Below are positions 1 to 8,685 of a stretch of 38,691 bases of DNA, in pieces. The position numbers and the translations under genes are program-made. Origin of the DNA: Acidobacteriota bacterium (GTDB taxonomy: Bacteria > Acidobacteriota > Terriglobia > Bryobacterales > Bryobacteraceae); assembly GCA_016870915.1 (NCBI GenBank), contig VFZY01000038.1, forward strand, positions 1 through 38,691, given 5' to 3'. Below the pieces are notes generated by a model. That model did not search any database. It was not told the origin of the DNA and worked only from the letters and a program-made list of their open reading frames with translations. Each line of letters begins with the position of its first letter. The stretch's first letter is position 1.

Positions 1-391
1 GGGAGAGGTGTCGAAAGAACTGCTGGAAACAGGCATGTTGTCAGTTTTCGTTTTTGTGCGATGGTCGAAAGAAGCCATCCGCAGGCACTGGCCCGCCCTC
101 GGAAAGGGGATTCTGATCAAATCCGGCACGGGAGTGAGGCGTTGGTGTATACTGTCGGGGTCCGGGAGACCCAAAATGGAAATCCCGGATTGTATACCAA
201 GGGTTGTCATGCAAGCCCGCTTGCCAGGCTCCTCACAATAGCCGGCGGGCCCCGTTTGGAGATTCAGGCCACGACTATTCGGGTCCGCAGGCACCTGAAC
301 CGCAATCCGTCCTGCTGACCGGTGCGGCTTGGCTGGCACTTGCGGGTGTGAGGCGATTGGCCGGGCTCAAAGGGAAGCGGCCGCCGGGCCT
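1..391. other. Intergenic or pre-gene stretch, no supported gene
   Basis: I see no convincing coding sequence here. Short open frames exist on the plus strand but show no recognisable motif and end in low-complexity basic or proline-rich residues. Two TATAC-containing hexamers (a TATACT at about 148-153, a TGTATAC at about 190-196) resemble -10 elements, but neither has a good -35 at 16-18 bases, so no promoter is called. Confidence 0.4.
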
Positions 392-1522
392 CTATAGCCG
401 CGAAGGATAGCTGCCATCCACGCAGATTGTATACGTGAGGCCGTTGGGAGCCGCGTTGCGGAGGTCGGGCAGGGCGAAAGTTGAGAAACCATCGCCGCCG
501 TAGTATGTTCCCAGCAGTGAGAACAGGGCGGCGTGCGCAGCGATGCTGAGCAATTGACCGTTCGCGGGCAAGCCAGCGGCTGTGATTCCAGCGGTGAGGA
601 AGACCTGGCCGAGAACGCAGCCCGCACCGCGCCCGGCCACGGCGAGCGAAGTGTCCGTGCCAAAAAGAAGCGTGGTTCCGGCCGGGCCTTGGGCTCCGAG
701 GGCGCCTTGAACTCCCTGAAGTCCTTGCGGTCCCTGAAGACCCTGGGGGCCTTGCATTCCCTGCGGCCCTTGATCCCCCTGGGGACCCTGGGGGCCTTGT
801 GGACCTTGCGCGCCTTGAAGACCCTGAGGCCCGGGATCGCCCCGGGGGCCTTGGGATCCGGTTGCTCCCTGGGGTCCCGCGGGGCCCACGGGTCCGGGCG
901 GCCCGGGTTCACCGCGAAGGCCTTGGGGGCCTGCCGGGCCGGGGGCGAGAACCGTCATCTCGGGCACCGCCGGGCGGCTGGTGGAGACGCTCTCCTTGGC
1001 ATCGATGAGAACCGAGGTAAGGGGGCTGGCCAGAGCGGCCGTCACTTGAATGCCGTGGTTCGGCAGGGTTCCGGCCACCCAGTTCTTCACCAGGTTGGTG
1101 ACGTCCACGGTGACGAACTGGCCGGCCGCGGCGGCGGGAACGTTCATGGCGAACGGCGGGAAGGTACCGGGGCGGGAGTTGAAGGCCACGCCGGTCTCGC
1201 TCCAGGGCGTGCTGACTTCCGCGAAATCGAGGGCACCGGGCGTGGCTACGCGGTTCAGGTAGACGGTGAGTGTGGCTTTGGCGATGTGCGATGCCAGGGT
1301 TCCGGTGGGCAGCCCGGTGAGGGCGAACTGGAGGAGAGCGGTGTCACCCGGGGCGCTGGAGGGTGCGAGCGGCCCCACCTGCATGGCGCCGAGAGCTCCG
1401 TAGTTGAGCGACACGTTAGCCGCTGCCACGTAGGTATCGGCGGAAAGGGTACCCGAAGCACTCCAGGCCGCGTTGGCCACCAGCGCGAGCAGAACCCTTT
1501 CCAGTGCGATTGCGATTCTCAA
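392..1522 (-). CDS. Secreted collagen-like protein with DNRLRE-type and tail-collagen-type domains
   Basis: A 376-residue protein with three visible parts. After a short hydrophobic N-terminus ending near NAAWSA (a probable signal peptide), residues about 25-190 resemble the DNRLRE/CBM96 beta-sandwich: a TLSADTYV start, a SALL-like LLQF strand, a [12 protein letters not shown] motif and [13 protein letters not shown]. Residues about 193-282 are near-perfect Gly-X-Y repeats rich in GPQ and GLQ, a collagen-like triple helix. The C-terminal ~60 residues ([10 protein letters not shown], then [20 protein letters not shown]) match the phage tail collagen domain found in microcystin-dependent-protein homologues. 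The start is TTG, chosen because an AGGAGGAG ribosome site lies about 5 bases upstream. It is probably a trimeric surface fibre or adhesin; the ligand is unknown. It faces away from the upstream region and ends before the gene-free first 391 bases. Confidence 0.82.
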   Translation of the reverse strand: MRIAIALERVLLALVANAAWSASGTLSADTYVAAANVSLNYGALGAMQVGPLAPSSAPGDTALLQFALTGLPTGTLASHIAKATLTVYLNRVATPGALDFAEVSTPWSETGVAFNSRPGTFPPFAMNVPAAAAGQFVTVDVTNLVKNWVAGTLPNHGIQVTAALASPLTSVLIDAKESVSTSRPAVPEMTVLAPGPAGPQGLRGEPGPPGPVGPAGPQGATGSQGPRGDPGPQGLQGAQGPQGPQGPQGDQGPQGMQGPQGLQGPQGLQGVQGALGAQGPAGTTLLFGTDTSLAVAGRGAGCVLGQVFLTAGITAAGLPANGQLLSIAAHAALFSLLGTYYGGDGFSTFALPDLRNAAPNGLTYTICVDGSYPSRL

Positions 1523-1583
1523 GACACTCCTCCTCTATTGTTCATTAACGATTTTGGGCAAGATTCACTCTCAACCGGCGGGT

Positions 1584-2756
1584 TCAGCGCAATGGCAGTT
1601 CGGTTCCGCCCATGAACACCCGCTGAACTTCGAGCTTACGATTGAGCACAAGGATGTCCGCCTGTTTGCCGGGTGCAAGGCTTCCGGTCCGTTTTGCGAT
1701 GCCCACCCGCTCGGCGGGCGTGAGCGTGGCCATGCGGATGACATCCTGAAGGGGCGCCTGAGTGGCCTGCTTCATGACCCGCACCATGTGATCCATGCCC
1801 ACGATGGAACTTGCGAGACCCGAGCCGGGGACAAAGCCGACACGGCCATCGCTTTCAAACCAGCTTCCGGTGTCCTGGTTGCCGAAGCGGTAGCGTCCTG
1901 GGGGGAGATCGACGGCGCGATTGGCGTCGGTAACCAGGCATAGACGGTGCGGGCCCTTGAATCGCCAGGCGAACTCGAGCAGTTCCGGGGCGAGGTGGCA
2001 TCCGTCGGCGATGACTTCCGTGCTCATTTCGGCTTGCGCCAGGACGAACTGTTCCATGCTGCCCTGCATCGGGGTGCCGAAGCGGACCCGGATGGAGGGG
2101 ACCGAACTCATGGCGCACCAGAAGTGATCGACGTGGCGCATGCCGGCGCGGAAGGCCTTCTCCATTTCGGTCCAGGTGGCATTGGAGTGGCCGCAGGTGA
2201 CCAGACAGCGGCGGCGGCGCGCGGCGCGATAGAAGGCTTCGGCGCCGGGCAGTTCGGCGGCGCAGGTGGCGATGCGAATCAGGCCGGTGTCGAGAAAGCG
2301 GCGGTACTCTTCGGCTCGCGGGTCGCGCCGGCCTTCCACAGGGTGGCAGCCGACCTTATCGGCGGCGAAGTAGGGGCCGTAGTAGTGAACGCCACCGATG
2401 CGTGCGCCGTCGGCGATGGTCCAATGGCGGCGCACCTGGGCGCAGGCATCGATCATGGCTGCGAGCTCTTCCGTGGATCCGGTGGTGGTGGTGGGGAAGA
2501 TGGTGGTGGTGCCGTGGCGGGCGTGGGCCAGATTGGCTCGACGGACAGCCTCTGGGGTTCCGTCCATGTAGTCGAACCCGGCGGCGCCGTGGACGTGGAG
2601 ATCGATGTAGCCGGGCACGATGTAGGCGCCGCGGACCGTGCGGTCCGCACGGCGCGGGCGTCCTACGCTGGTGATGACTCCGTTTTCGCAGACGACAGCC
2701 GCATTTGTGGCAACGCGGCTGGGAAGGACAACCGAGCCTTCGAAGCAGATCTTCAT
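1584..2756 (-). CDS. nagA: N-acetylglucosamine-6-phosphate deacetylase
   Basis: A 390-residue amidohydrolase-superfamily enzyme, normal length for NagA. It removes acetate from GlcNAc-6-phosphate to give glucosamine-6-phosphate in amino-sugar and cell-wall recycling in the cytoplasm. Visible family motifs are PGYIDLHVHGAAGFDYMDG near residue 50 (metal site and start of the barrel), TTIFPTTTTGS, GHSNATW (metal/substrate His), HVDHFWCAMS, and VTDANRAV, whose Asp corresponds to the catalytic Asp. A C-terminal GSLAPGKQADILVL strand is typical of amidohydrolases. The frame is open upstream to 2882, but the ATG at 2756 gives the natural N-terminus MKICFEGSVV and overlaps the upstream stop in an ATGA, so the gene is translationally coupled to the membrane protein upstream. 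Confidence 0.9.
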   Translation of the reverse strand: MKICFEGSVVLPSRVATNAAVVCENGVITSVGRPRRADRTVRGAYIVPGYIDLHVHGAAGFDYMDGTPEAVRRANLAHARHGTTTIFPTTTTGSTEELAAMIDACAQVRRHWTIADGARIGGVHYYGPYFAADKVGCHPVEGRRDPRAEEYRRFLDTGLIRIATCAAELPGAEAFYRAARRRRCLVTCGHSNATWTEMEKAFRAGMRHVDHFWCAMSSVPSIRVRFGTPMQGSMEQFVLAQAEMSTEVIADGCHLAPELLEFAWRFKGPHRLCLVTDANRAVDLPPGRYRFGNQDTGSWFESDGRVGFVPGSGLASSIVGMDHMVRVMKQATQAPLQDVIRMATLTPAERVGIAKRTGSLAPGKQADILVLNRKLEVQRVFMGGTELPLR

Positions 2757-3325
2757 GCCGCCGTCGCGCGCGCCACCGCCTTGGCCTGCCCGGTGAAGGC
2801 GGCGGCGACCGCGGAGCCCACGAGCGTACCGCTCACCGTATAGGCCAACTGCCAGAGTTTCCACCCCACCGCCGTGCGCCACCAGACCATGTCGCCTACA
2901 TCCACCATGACGGCCGCGGCGACGCCAATCGCCAAGCCGAGCTTCAGCCGGCTACCGAAGCTTGGGCCACCAAAAGCGCCGAGGATGGCGATGAGAATGG
3001 CTCCCATGACCAGGTACTGGACGAATCCCTTGGCCATCATGATGGGATCCATGACCGGCGCGCCGTCGCGTGCGGTGAGATGGAGAATGGCGACGGGGCC
3101 CGATTCATGAAGCTTTGTCATGGCCGCCTGATCCGTGTTCAGCGGCGATGGCAGGATGTAGGTACCGCTTGCCGGGAAGTGTTCCCTGATCGCCCGGCCG
3201 GCCGCTTCATCGCTGGGGGCGGCGCTCAGCGCCTTATACGGCAGAGGGTTGGAGCCCCAATAGGCAAAGCCCCACATGAACATGGCCAGTCCGGCCAGAA
3301 AGGTTCCTGTTAATCGTCGCTTCAT
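2753..3325 (-). CDS. Four-helix membrane protein of unknown function, coupled to nagA
   Basis: A 190-residue protein I cannot assign by name. An N-terminal hydrophobic segment (GTFLAGLAMFMWGFAYWG) is followed by an extracytoplasmic-looking loop of ~85 residues with ASGTYILPSP and AILHLTARDG. Three more hydrophobic stretches lie in the second half (GFVQYLVMGAILIAILGAF, LGLAIGVAAAVMVDVGDMV and YTVSGTLVGSAVAAAFTG). Its TGA stop overlaps the nagA start as ATGA, implying co-translation. The pairing could suggest a role linked to amino sugars or the envelope, but that is only context. The start ATG is followed by KRRLTG, the positive charge expected before a first membrane helix. Confidence 0.75.
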   Translation of the reverse strand: MKRRLTGTFLAGLAMFMWGFAYWGSNPLPYKALSAAPSDEAAGRAIREHFPASGTYILPSPLNTDQAAMTKLHESGPVAILHLTARDGAPVMDPIMMAKGFVQYLVMGAILIAILGAFGGPSFGSRLKLGLAIGVAAAVMVDVGDMVWWRTAVGWKLWQLAYTVSGTLVGSAVAAAFTGQAKAVARATAA

Positions 3326-3388
3326 GGGAACTCATCATAACGCCGGGGGCGGCGGCGGGCAAGGCGGTCTTTCGAGCGCGCGCGCACG

Positions 3389-3820
3389 TCATGCCTGCCG
3401 TTCGCGCGCCAGTTCCCGCAGAACGCGGATGAGGGCCTTCATGGGGTTCTGGTGATAGCGGCGCCCCGGGCGGATGAAGCCGACGCGGCGCATGGCCTTC
3501 TGGTTGATGGGCACCGGGTGGCAGCCGATGGCGAGCGGGCGCGTCATTTCAAGCACGATGCTGACGCCGAAGCCGCCCCGGACGAGTTCAACGATGCCGG
3601 CGAAGTGATCGGCCTCGAACCGCCCGGCGAATCTGGCGCGGCACGGCCGGTGAGGTGAACTATCAGCCCGAGCGGATCGGGCGATGACCGGGCGTTCCGC
3701 GACGATGAAGCGTTCAAGCAGTCTACACGGGCTCTGCACGGCGCGACGGTGCAGCGGGCGATCGCGAAGAAGGATAACCGAAGAACAGGTTCGGTCGCGC
3801 GGCGCCAGTCCGGAGACCGC
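3389..3820 (-). pseudogene. LysR-type regulator remnant (effector-domain part only)
   Basis: The minus-strand frame ending at 3389 reads as the second half of a LysR substrate-binding domain. It contains a segment like ILLRDRPLHRR (compare the family's LxxxHPL), then ADHFAGIVELVRGGFGVSIVLEM, which matches the AxxxVLxLVxxGxGVSxLPE signature, and an amphipathic C-terminal helix. No helix-turn-helix half is present upstream: the TonB-receptor promoter lies there instead, and the frame begins without a good start. I read it as a truncated, decaying regulator. The 5' limit is uncertain. The alternative is a short unrelated ORF, which the signature makes less likely. Confidence 0.45.
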
Positions 3821-3948
3821 CCAGAGTTTCCCGGACGGTATTTTCCGGCCGGGGCGTACACAACCCGTCGCCGTATCCGGCGTTGGAATGCGCCTGCCCT
3901 GACGGACATTCGTGGTGTATAAACAAGAGGTCCGTCAAGGGAGGTCTT

Positions 3949-6900
3949 GTGCGCACTTGGATTGTTCCGGTTCTGGTTGTTCTATTGCCGGCCGCGTTTC
4001 CCGCGGCTGTTGAAGCCCAGGATACGCGCGGCAGTATCAACGGCACGGTGACCGATTCGACGGCAGCGGTGGTGGCCGGAGCACAGGTGACGGTGACCAA
4101 CACGGGCACTGGCGCGGCGGCGCGTCTGACCACGAACGCGAGCGGGTATTACGAAGCACCGCTGCTGTTGCCTGGCAGCTACAGTGTGACGGTGGAGGCA
4201 TCGGGATTCAAGCGGCTGGTGCGCAGCGGGCTGACTTTGGGCCTGGCCGAACAGTTGCAGATCAATGCGCAGCTTGAGGTGGGGGCGGCGGCCGAATCGG
4301 TGACGATCACGGCGGAGGCTCCGATGCTGGATACGAGTTCGGTGACGACGGGCCGGGTGATGACACACCGCGAGATTCTGGATCTGCCGGTGCTTGGCAA
4401 CAACGTGATGATGCTGAGCCGTCTGGCGCCGGGTGTGCAGGTGCCGGGGACGACGCAGTTCCTGGTGCAGGGGCAGGTGGGCGGAGGCTCGCAGTACAGC
4501 ATGCCGGGTGGAGTGGGAGGCAATGAGTGGTCGATTGACGGAGCTTCCACCAATGGCACGGACCGGCGTGTTTCGTTCATGCCGAGCGCGGATGTGATTG
4601 ATGAGTTCCGCATCGAGACGTCGAACTTCGATGCTTCCTTCGGGCATTCCACGGGGTTGAACATCTCGATGTCGACCAAGAGCGGCGGCAACGCGCTGCA
4701 TGGGACGGGGACGTATCAATACTTCAACCAGCGCTGGAACGCGGCGTCGTTTTTCGTGAAGCAGAGCCGGTACGCGCAGATTGCGGCGGCCCGGGCGGCG
4801 GGCAACATCGCCCTGGCCGACGATCTGGCGGGGCGTCCGCTGCTGCAGCCCGGCCACACCAACAACGCGCATGGGGCAATCAGCGGACCGGTGGTGATTC
4901 CGGGGCTGGTGAACGGGCGGAACCGGTTGTTCTTTTTCCTGGGCCTGTCGGGTTTGAAGAATCAGCAATCGGCGCGGCCCAGCGAGTTGAACTATACCGT
5001 GCCGACAGTGGCGATGCGGAGCGGAGATTATTCGCGGCTGCTGGGGGTGGACGCGGTGCGTTATACGGTGTACGATCCACTGACGACGCGGGTGGACCCG
5101 GCGCGCCCGGGGCATTGGGTGCGCACGCCGTTCGCGGGGAACATCCTGCCGCGGGCCCGGATCAGCAACCCGATGGCGGAGTTCTACTCGAAGCGGATGC
5201 CGATGCCAAACAACGACCCCACGGATCCGCGCCGGGAACCGGTGAATAATTACCTGGCGACCGGGATGCCGAACAACGTCACATACAAGTCGATCAACAA
5301 CCGGTTTGACTATCAGGCTTCCGACCGGCACCGGTTCTTCTTCCGCTGGTTGTCGAGCGGGTTCATCGAAGACGCGCAGGACTACACGTATGAGATCGAG
5401 CCGGGTCTGATGGCGTGGAATGAGAAACGGCCGACGATCAGCGGGGCGCTGGATTGGACGTTCACCAAGAGCGCCTCCACAGTGATGAACGTGAGCGTGG
5501 ACGGCAACCGGTTCCTGGTTCAGAACCAGAGATTGGGAACGCGCAAGTACAAGCCGACGGATGTGGGCCTGCCGTCGTACATGGATCAGAAGTGCGGCGG
5601 AAGTTGTGTGCTGCCCCGGGTGGTCTGGCCGGGAATGACGGCCTGGAGCGGCGACATGGTGCTTTCAACGCCGGTGGACGCGGGGCCGCAGGGGCGCCAG
5701 CAGAGCTTGAAGTACAACCTGTCGCATGTGCGGAACGCTCACACCTTCCGTGTGGGAACGGACCTGCGGCAGCACTACCGTACGTTGATTCAGACCGGCG
5801 GGCTGACATCGGGGAACTTCACGTTCGCCAATAACTTCGTTCGCAAGGACGAGGACGGGTTTACACCAGCGGGAACGGTGGGTCTGGTGTGGGCGACGTT
5901 CCAGTTGGGGATTCCGACGGGGATGGGTGTTGACACCAACGACACGTTCGCGCTGATGAGCCCTTACTATGCCTGGTATGCGCAGGACACCTGGCGGGTG
6001 AGCCGGAGCCTGACCGTGACGCTTGGACTGCGAGCCGAGTATGAGCGCGGGGCGACGGAGCGCTACAACCGCGCCATTTCGTACTTCGACCCGAACGTCA
6101 CACTGCCCATTTCAGCGGCGGCTCAGGCGGCTTATGCGCGCAATCCGCTGCCGGAGCTGCCGGCGAGCCAGTTCGTGGTGAAGGGCGGATCCGTTTATGC
6201 CGGGCGGAACGGCGTGCCGCGCGAGTTGTGGCAGAGCGAGCTGATGTGGTTGCCGCGGCTGTCGGCGGCGTGGCAGGTGAACGGGAAAACGGTGGTTCGC
6301 GGCGGCTACGGCGTGTATTTCGACACGCTCAACGTGATGAATCAGGGAGCGGACCAATCGGGATTCGCGCGGCCGACGAACACGATTCTGACGAACGATT
6401 TTGGGGTGAACTGGCTGGCTGGCGATCCGCAGCGCGGAGTGTCGCCGTTGAGCGATCCGTTCCCGGTGCGAAGGGATGGCACGCGGTTTGACGCACCGCT
6501 GCGGGACGCGCTGGGGCCAATGGCGCGAGTGGGCCAGGGGTTCACGTTCACCGGTTTCAACCGGCGCCATCCCCGGGTGCAGCGCTGGCGGTTTGGCGTT
6601 CAGCGTGAGTTGTCGCAGGACATGCTGGTGGGGGTGTCGTACTGGGGCCAGAGGGCGGACCGGATCAGCCTGACGCAACGGCTCGACGCCCTGCCGGAGC
6701 AGTATTGGGCGAAGGGGAACCGCCGGAATGACGCGGTGGCCACGGACATGAACCGGCAGGTGCCGAATCCCTTCCTGCTTGGGAACTTCGACGCGATCCG
6801 GACATCGGACCCGGTTCTGTACCAGCAGTTGACCACGTTGGGGCAGTTCACGTCACCGACGATCGCCAAGAACCGGCTGCTGCGTCCGTTCCCACACATG

Positions 6901-7632
6901 AATGGACTGAACGATTCCGCGATTCCGGCGGGGGAGGCTCGGACACATGCGCTGGAGGTGAACTTTCAGCGCCGGTTCGCGCGTGGGTTCAGCGTGAATG
7001 GGTCCTATACGCGAATGCTTCAGGAGAACAAGACGATTTTCGAGAATGAGTTCGAGACCGCTCCGCGCGTGTGGTGGCCGAGCGATACGGCGCGGCCGCA
7101 TCGTTTGACAGCGACGGGGATCTTTGAACTCCCGTTCGGGCGCGGACGGCAGTGGTTCCAGGGCGGGGTGTTGAACCATGTGCTGGGCGGCTGGCAGATT
7201 GCGGCCACGTACGAGTTTCAGCCGGGGCCGATGCTGGTGTGGGGCAACCTGTTCTACAACGGCGACGTGAACAACTTCGAAGCGGATGCGCGGGGAGGCG
7301 GGAAGTCGCTGGATGCGTGGTTCAATCGCGGACTGCCGTTCGAGAGGATACCCGCGAATCAGCCGGCGGCATTCCATACGCGAGTATTCCCGCGGTTCTT
7401 CAATGGACTGCGGGCGGATGGGCTGAATCAGTGGAACGCGAATCTATTGCGCGATTTCCGGCTGTTTGAGGGTTTGCGCCTGCAGGTTCGCGCCGACGCG
7501 ATCAACCTGCAGAACCGGTCCCAGATGGCTCCCCCGGATCTGTCACCGGTGTCGACGAATTTCGCCCGGATTCTGAGCCAGACGTCGTCGTTAAACCGGT
7601 TCTACCAGGTGCAGTTGCGGTTGCAGTTCTAG
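3949..7632 (+). CDS. TonB-dependent receptor, Oar-like, with carboxypeptidase-regulatory-like N-terminus
   Basis: A 1227-residue outer-membrane receptor of the type expanded in Acidobacteriota. The signal peptide is VRTWIVPVLVVLLPAAF with cleavage near VEAQ. Residues about 28-105 form a CarboxypepD_reg-like beta-sandwich (GSINGTVTDSTAAVVAGA, then SGYYEAPLLLPGSYSVTVEA). The plug follows (VTITAEAPMLDTSSVTTGR, then YSMPGGVGGNEWSIDGAS and DEFRIETSNFDASFG), and then a long beta-barrel of aromatic strands, ending in an aromatic-rich strand with terminal Phe (YQVQLRLQF). I chose the GTG at 3949 because GGGAGGT lies 5 bases before it and because it opens the signal peptide; the upstream ATG at 3883 would add 22 polar residues. 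The substrate cannot be read from the sequence. A TATAAA at 3918-3923 is a possible -10. Confidence 0.93.
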   Translation: MRTWIVPVLVVLLPAAFPAAVEAQDTRGSINGTVTDSTAAVVAGAQVTVTNTGTGAAARLTTNASGYYEAPLLLPGSYSVTVEASGFKRLVRSGLTLGLAEQLQINAQLEVGAAAESVTITAEAPMLDTSSVTTGRVMTHREILDLPVLGNNVMMLSRLAPGVQVPGTTQFLVQGQVGGGSQYSMPGGVGGNEWSIDGASTNGTDRRVSFMPSADVIDEFRIETSNFDASFGHSTGLNISMSTKSGGNALHGTGTYQYFNQRWNAASFFVKQSRYAQIAAARAAGNIALADDLAGRPLLQPGHTNNAHGAISGPVVIPGLVNGRNRLFFFLGLSGLKNQQSARPSELNYTVPTVAMRSGDYSRLLGVDAVRYTVYDPLTTRVDPARPGHWVRTPFAGNILPRARISNPMAEFYSKRMPMPNNDPTDPRREPVNNYLATGMPNNVTYKSINNRFDYQASDRHRFFFRWLSSGFIEDAQDYTYEIEPGLMAWNEKRPTISGALDWTFTKSASTVMNVSVDGNRFLVQNQRLGTRKYKPTDVGLPSYMDQKCGGSCVLPRVVWPGMTAWSGDMVLSTPVDAGPQGRQQSLKYNLSHVRNAHTFRVGTDLRQHYRTLIQTGGLTSGNFTFANNFVRKDEDGFTPAGTVGLVWATFQLGIPTGMGVDTNDTFALMSPYYAWYAQDTWRVSRSLTVTLGLRAEYERGATERYNRAISYFDPNVTLPISAAAQAAYARNPLPELPASQFVVKGGSVYAGRNGVPRELWQSELMWLPRLSAAWQVNGKTVVRGGYGVYFDTLNVMNQGADQSGFARPTNTILTNDFGVNWLAGDPQRGVSPLSDPFPVRRDGTRFDAPLRDALGPMARVGQGFTFTGFNRRHPRVQRWRFGVQRELSQDMLVGVSYWGQRADRISLTQRLDALPEQYWAKGNRRNDAVATDMNRQVPNPFLLGNFDAIRTSDPVLYQQLTTLGQFTSPTIAKNRLLRPFPHMNGLNDSAIPAGEARTHALEVNFQRRFARGFSVNGSYTRMLQENKTIFENEFETAPRVWWPSDTARPHRLTATGIFELPFGRGRQWFQGGVLNHVLGGWQIAATYEFQPGPMLVWGNLFYNGDVNNFEADARGGGKSLDAWFNRGLPFERIPANQPAAFHTRVFPRFFNGLRADGLNQWNANLLRDFRLFEGLRLQVRADAINLQNRSQMAPPDLSPVSTNFARILSQTSSLNRFYQVQLRLQF

Positions 7633-7647
7633 GGCTGGAGACCGGGA

Positions 7648-8058
7648 TTACTGAGCGGCCGGCATGCGGGTGGTGTGGCGCTCCGCCATCTGCCAGTCCT
7701 TGCCGTTCTTCACCCAGACCTGGAGCATGGTGAGGTGGATGTCGCCCGCGGGGTTGTGGGCGGTGAGTTTGGCGCGGATGGTGGCTGCTTTTCCATAGAC
7801 CTTGATGGTCTGCTGGTGGATTTCGAAATTGCCCTTGGACTTGACGAGGGCGGCAATGGCTTCCTGTTTGTCTTCAACCTTGCCGTTTGAGTGGCTGTAC
7901 TGAAGACCATCGGCGAATACTTTGCCGAGCGCGGCGCCGTCGCCGGCCTTGGAGGCTTTGAGGAACGCATCATGAGCGGCCCGGACGGCGGCTTCGTCGG
8001 CCGTTTCGGCATACGCGGAGCCGAGGGCGAATACGGTGAGAACGAGGAGAGACTTCAT
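7648..8058 (-). CDS. Secreted SnoaL/DUF4440-like (NTF2-fold) protein
   Basis: A 136-residue protein with a signal peptide (MKSLLVLTVFALGSAYAE). The body has the NTF2-like cone-fold pattern of DUF4440/SnoaL proteins: an N-terminal helix VRAAHDAFLKASKAGDGAALGKVFADGLQYSHSNG, then a middle strand region and TMLQVWVKNGKDWQMAERHTTR, the usual last two strands. Many homologues carry the same YSHSNG and W..aaRHTT elements. Such proteins are often annotated as nuclear transport factor 2 family proteins, and the function is not known. It is convergent with the TonB receptor (15 bases between the stops). Confidence 0.82.
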   Translation of the reverse strand: MKSLLVLTVFALGSAYAETADEAAVRAAHDAFLKASKAGDGAALGKVFADGLQYSHSNGKVEDKQEAIAALVKSKGNFEIHQQTIKVYGKAATIRAKLTAHNPAGDIHLTMLQVWVKNGKDWQMAERHTTRMPAAQ

Positions 8059-8103
8059 AGCCTTACGATCATACGAGATTCAGGGGCGGCAGGTGCGGCG
8101 CGC

Positions 8104-8220
8104 TCAGATGGCAGGCCTTCCGAGGGACTCGGCGGGCATCCAGATGAGCCTGGCTTTGAGCCTCGCGGAGATTAGCAACCGCGGGTGCGGGTGTTCCAAT
8201 CCGCCGCAATCAACGATCAT
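8104..8220 (-). other. Short ORF overlapping the antitoxin stop; possible remnant of a partner toxin gene
   Basis: The antitoxin's last codons read GGA TGA. The embedded ATGA opens a new frame beginning MIVD, which is exactly how VapC-type PIN toxins usually begin and how vapBC pairs are usually coupled. The frame stops after 38 codons and the rest does not resemble a PIN domain, which needs ~130 residues. I record it as a possible toxin stub, not as a gene. Confidence 0.25.
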
Positions 8221-8417
8221 CCTTTAGTTAGTTCTTCAGCCGACCGGCTGAACTGAACTTTGCCTCTCATTTCTTGGGCTTCGCGGTAGGCGTACGATGC
8301 GGCGATCAGTTGCAAACCCGCACGCACGGTCTCAGTGATGCCATGCCCGCTGGCTTTGCAGGCCCGGTCAAGCAACTCAGCGGGGACCTTCACCGTGATT
8401 TTTCGAGCTTGTCCCAT
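8217..8417 (-). CDS. Ribbon-helix-helix antitoxin-like protein (VapB-type), orphan
   Basis: A 66-residue protein starting MGQARKITVKVPAELLDRA. The N-terminal basic beta-strand (KITVKVP) followed by two helices (AELLDRACKAS, then GITETVRAGLQLIAASYAYREA) is the ribbon-helix-helix DNA-binding fold of VapB-like antitoxins. A short C-terminal tail (VQFSRSAEELTKG) is the usual toxin-neutralising part. The frame is open upstream, but the ATG at 8417 has GGGGA about 5 bases before it and starts the strand, so the shorter form was chosen. No full toxin follows; only a 38-codon frame overlaps its stop. It sits 41 bases downstream of csrA on the same strand. Confidence 0.7.
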   Translation of the reverse strand: MGQARKITVKVPAELLDRACKASGHGITETVRAGLQLIAASYAYREAQEMRGKVQFSRSAEELTKG

Positions 8418-8457
8418 GGCCGTCCCCAACGTACCATAGCCAAGCCAGTTGAGGGAG

Positions 8458-8685
8458 TTACCTTCTGAACTGGCCGATGACGGCGTCGAGGCGGTGGCGG
8501 GGGACGAGGCGGGCGGCGGCGAGGTTGGCCTGTTGGGTGGCGCGGACTTCGTCGCGGAGGATGGTGACGGCACGGGGGGCTTCGATGCCGAGTTTGACCT
8601 GGGAGCCTTCAACGGAGAGGACTTCGACGCGTACTTCGGCGCCGACGTAGAGCGATTCTCCGGGGCGGCGGCGGATTACGAGCAT
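8458..8685 (-). CDS. csrA: Carbon storage regulator CsrA
   Basis: A 75-residue CsrA/RsmA. It is a homodimeric RNA-binding protein that recognises GGA in hairpin loops and usually blocks ribosome access. The first strand MLVIRRRPGESLYVG and the segment VKLGIEAPRAVTILRDEV match the family. The Arg of the ILRDEV strand is at the position of the RNA-contacting Arg44 of E. coli CsrA. The C-terminus is ~14 residues longer than the compact 61-residue form, as in many flagellin-regulating CsrA proteins. Its start overlaps the end of fliW by 10 bases, the conserved fliW-csrA arrangement, so it is expected to be titrated by FliW and to act on flagellin mRNA (see 22137-22156). Confidence 0.95.
   Translation of the reverse strand: MLVIRRRPGESLYVGAEVRVEVLSVEGSQVKLGIEAPRAVTILRDEVRATQQANLAAARLVPRHRLDAVIGQFRR

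Noticed and set aside
146-196. Paired TATAC-containing motifs as tandem promoters
   Set aside because: No -35 elements at proper distance and no gene downstream on the plus strand.
730-950. Repetitive GC-rich tract resembling a repeat array
   Set aside because: The repeats are 9-base Gly-X-Y codon units of a collagen-like region, with no spacers; not a CRISPR.
533-1615. Long plus-strand open frame opposite the collagen-like gene
   Set aside because: It mirrors the Gly-X-Y codons (GGN/CCN) and gives Leu/Gly/Ser low complexity without motifs; the minus-strand reading has three recognisable domains and a good ribosome site.
2480-2515. GGT trinucleotide runs inside nagA
   Set aside because: They encode TTTT within the conserved TTIFPTTTTGS segment; a trinucleotide change would keep the frame, so no phase variation is implied.
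3982-5331. 449-codon minus-strand open frame inside the TonB-receptor gene
   Set aside because: It is rich in His/Arg/Pro, the usual antisense shadow of a GC-rich gene; the receptor on the plus strand is unequivocal.
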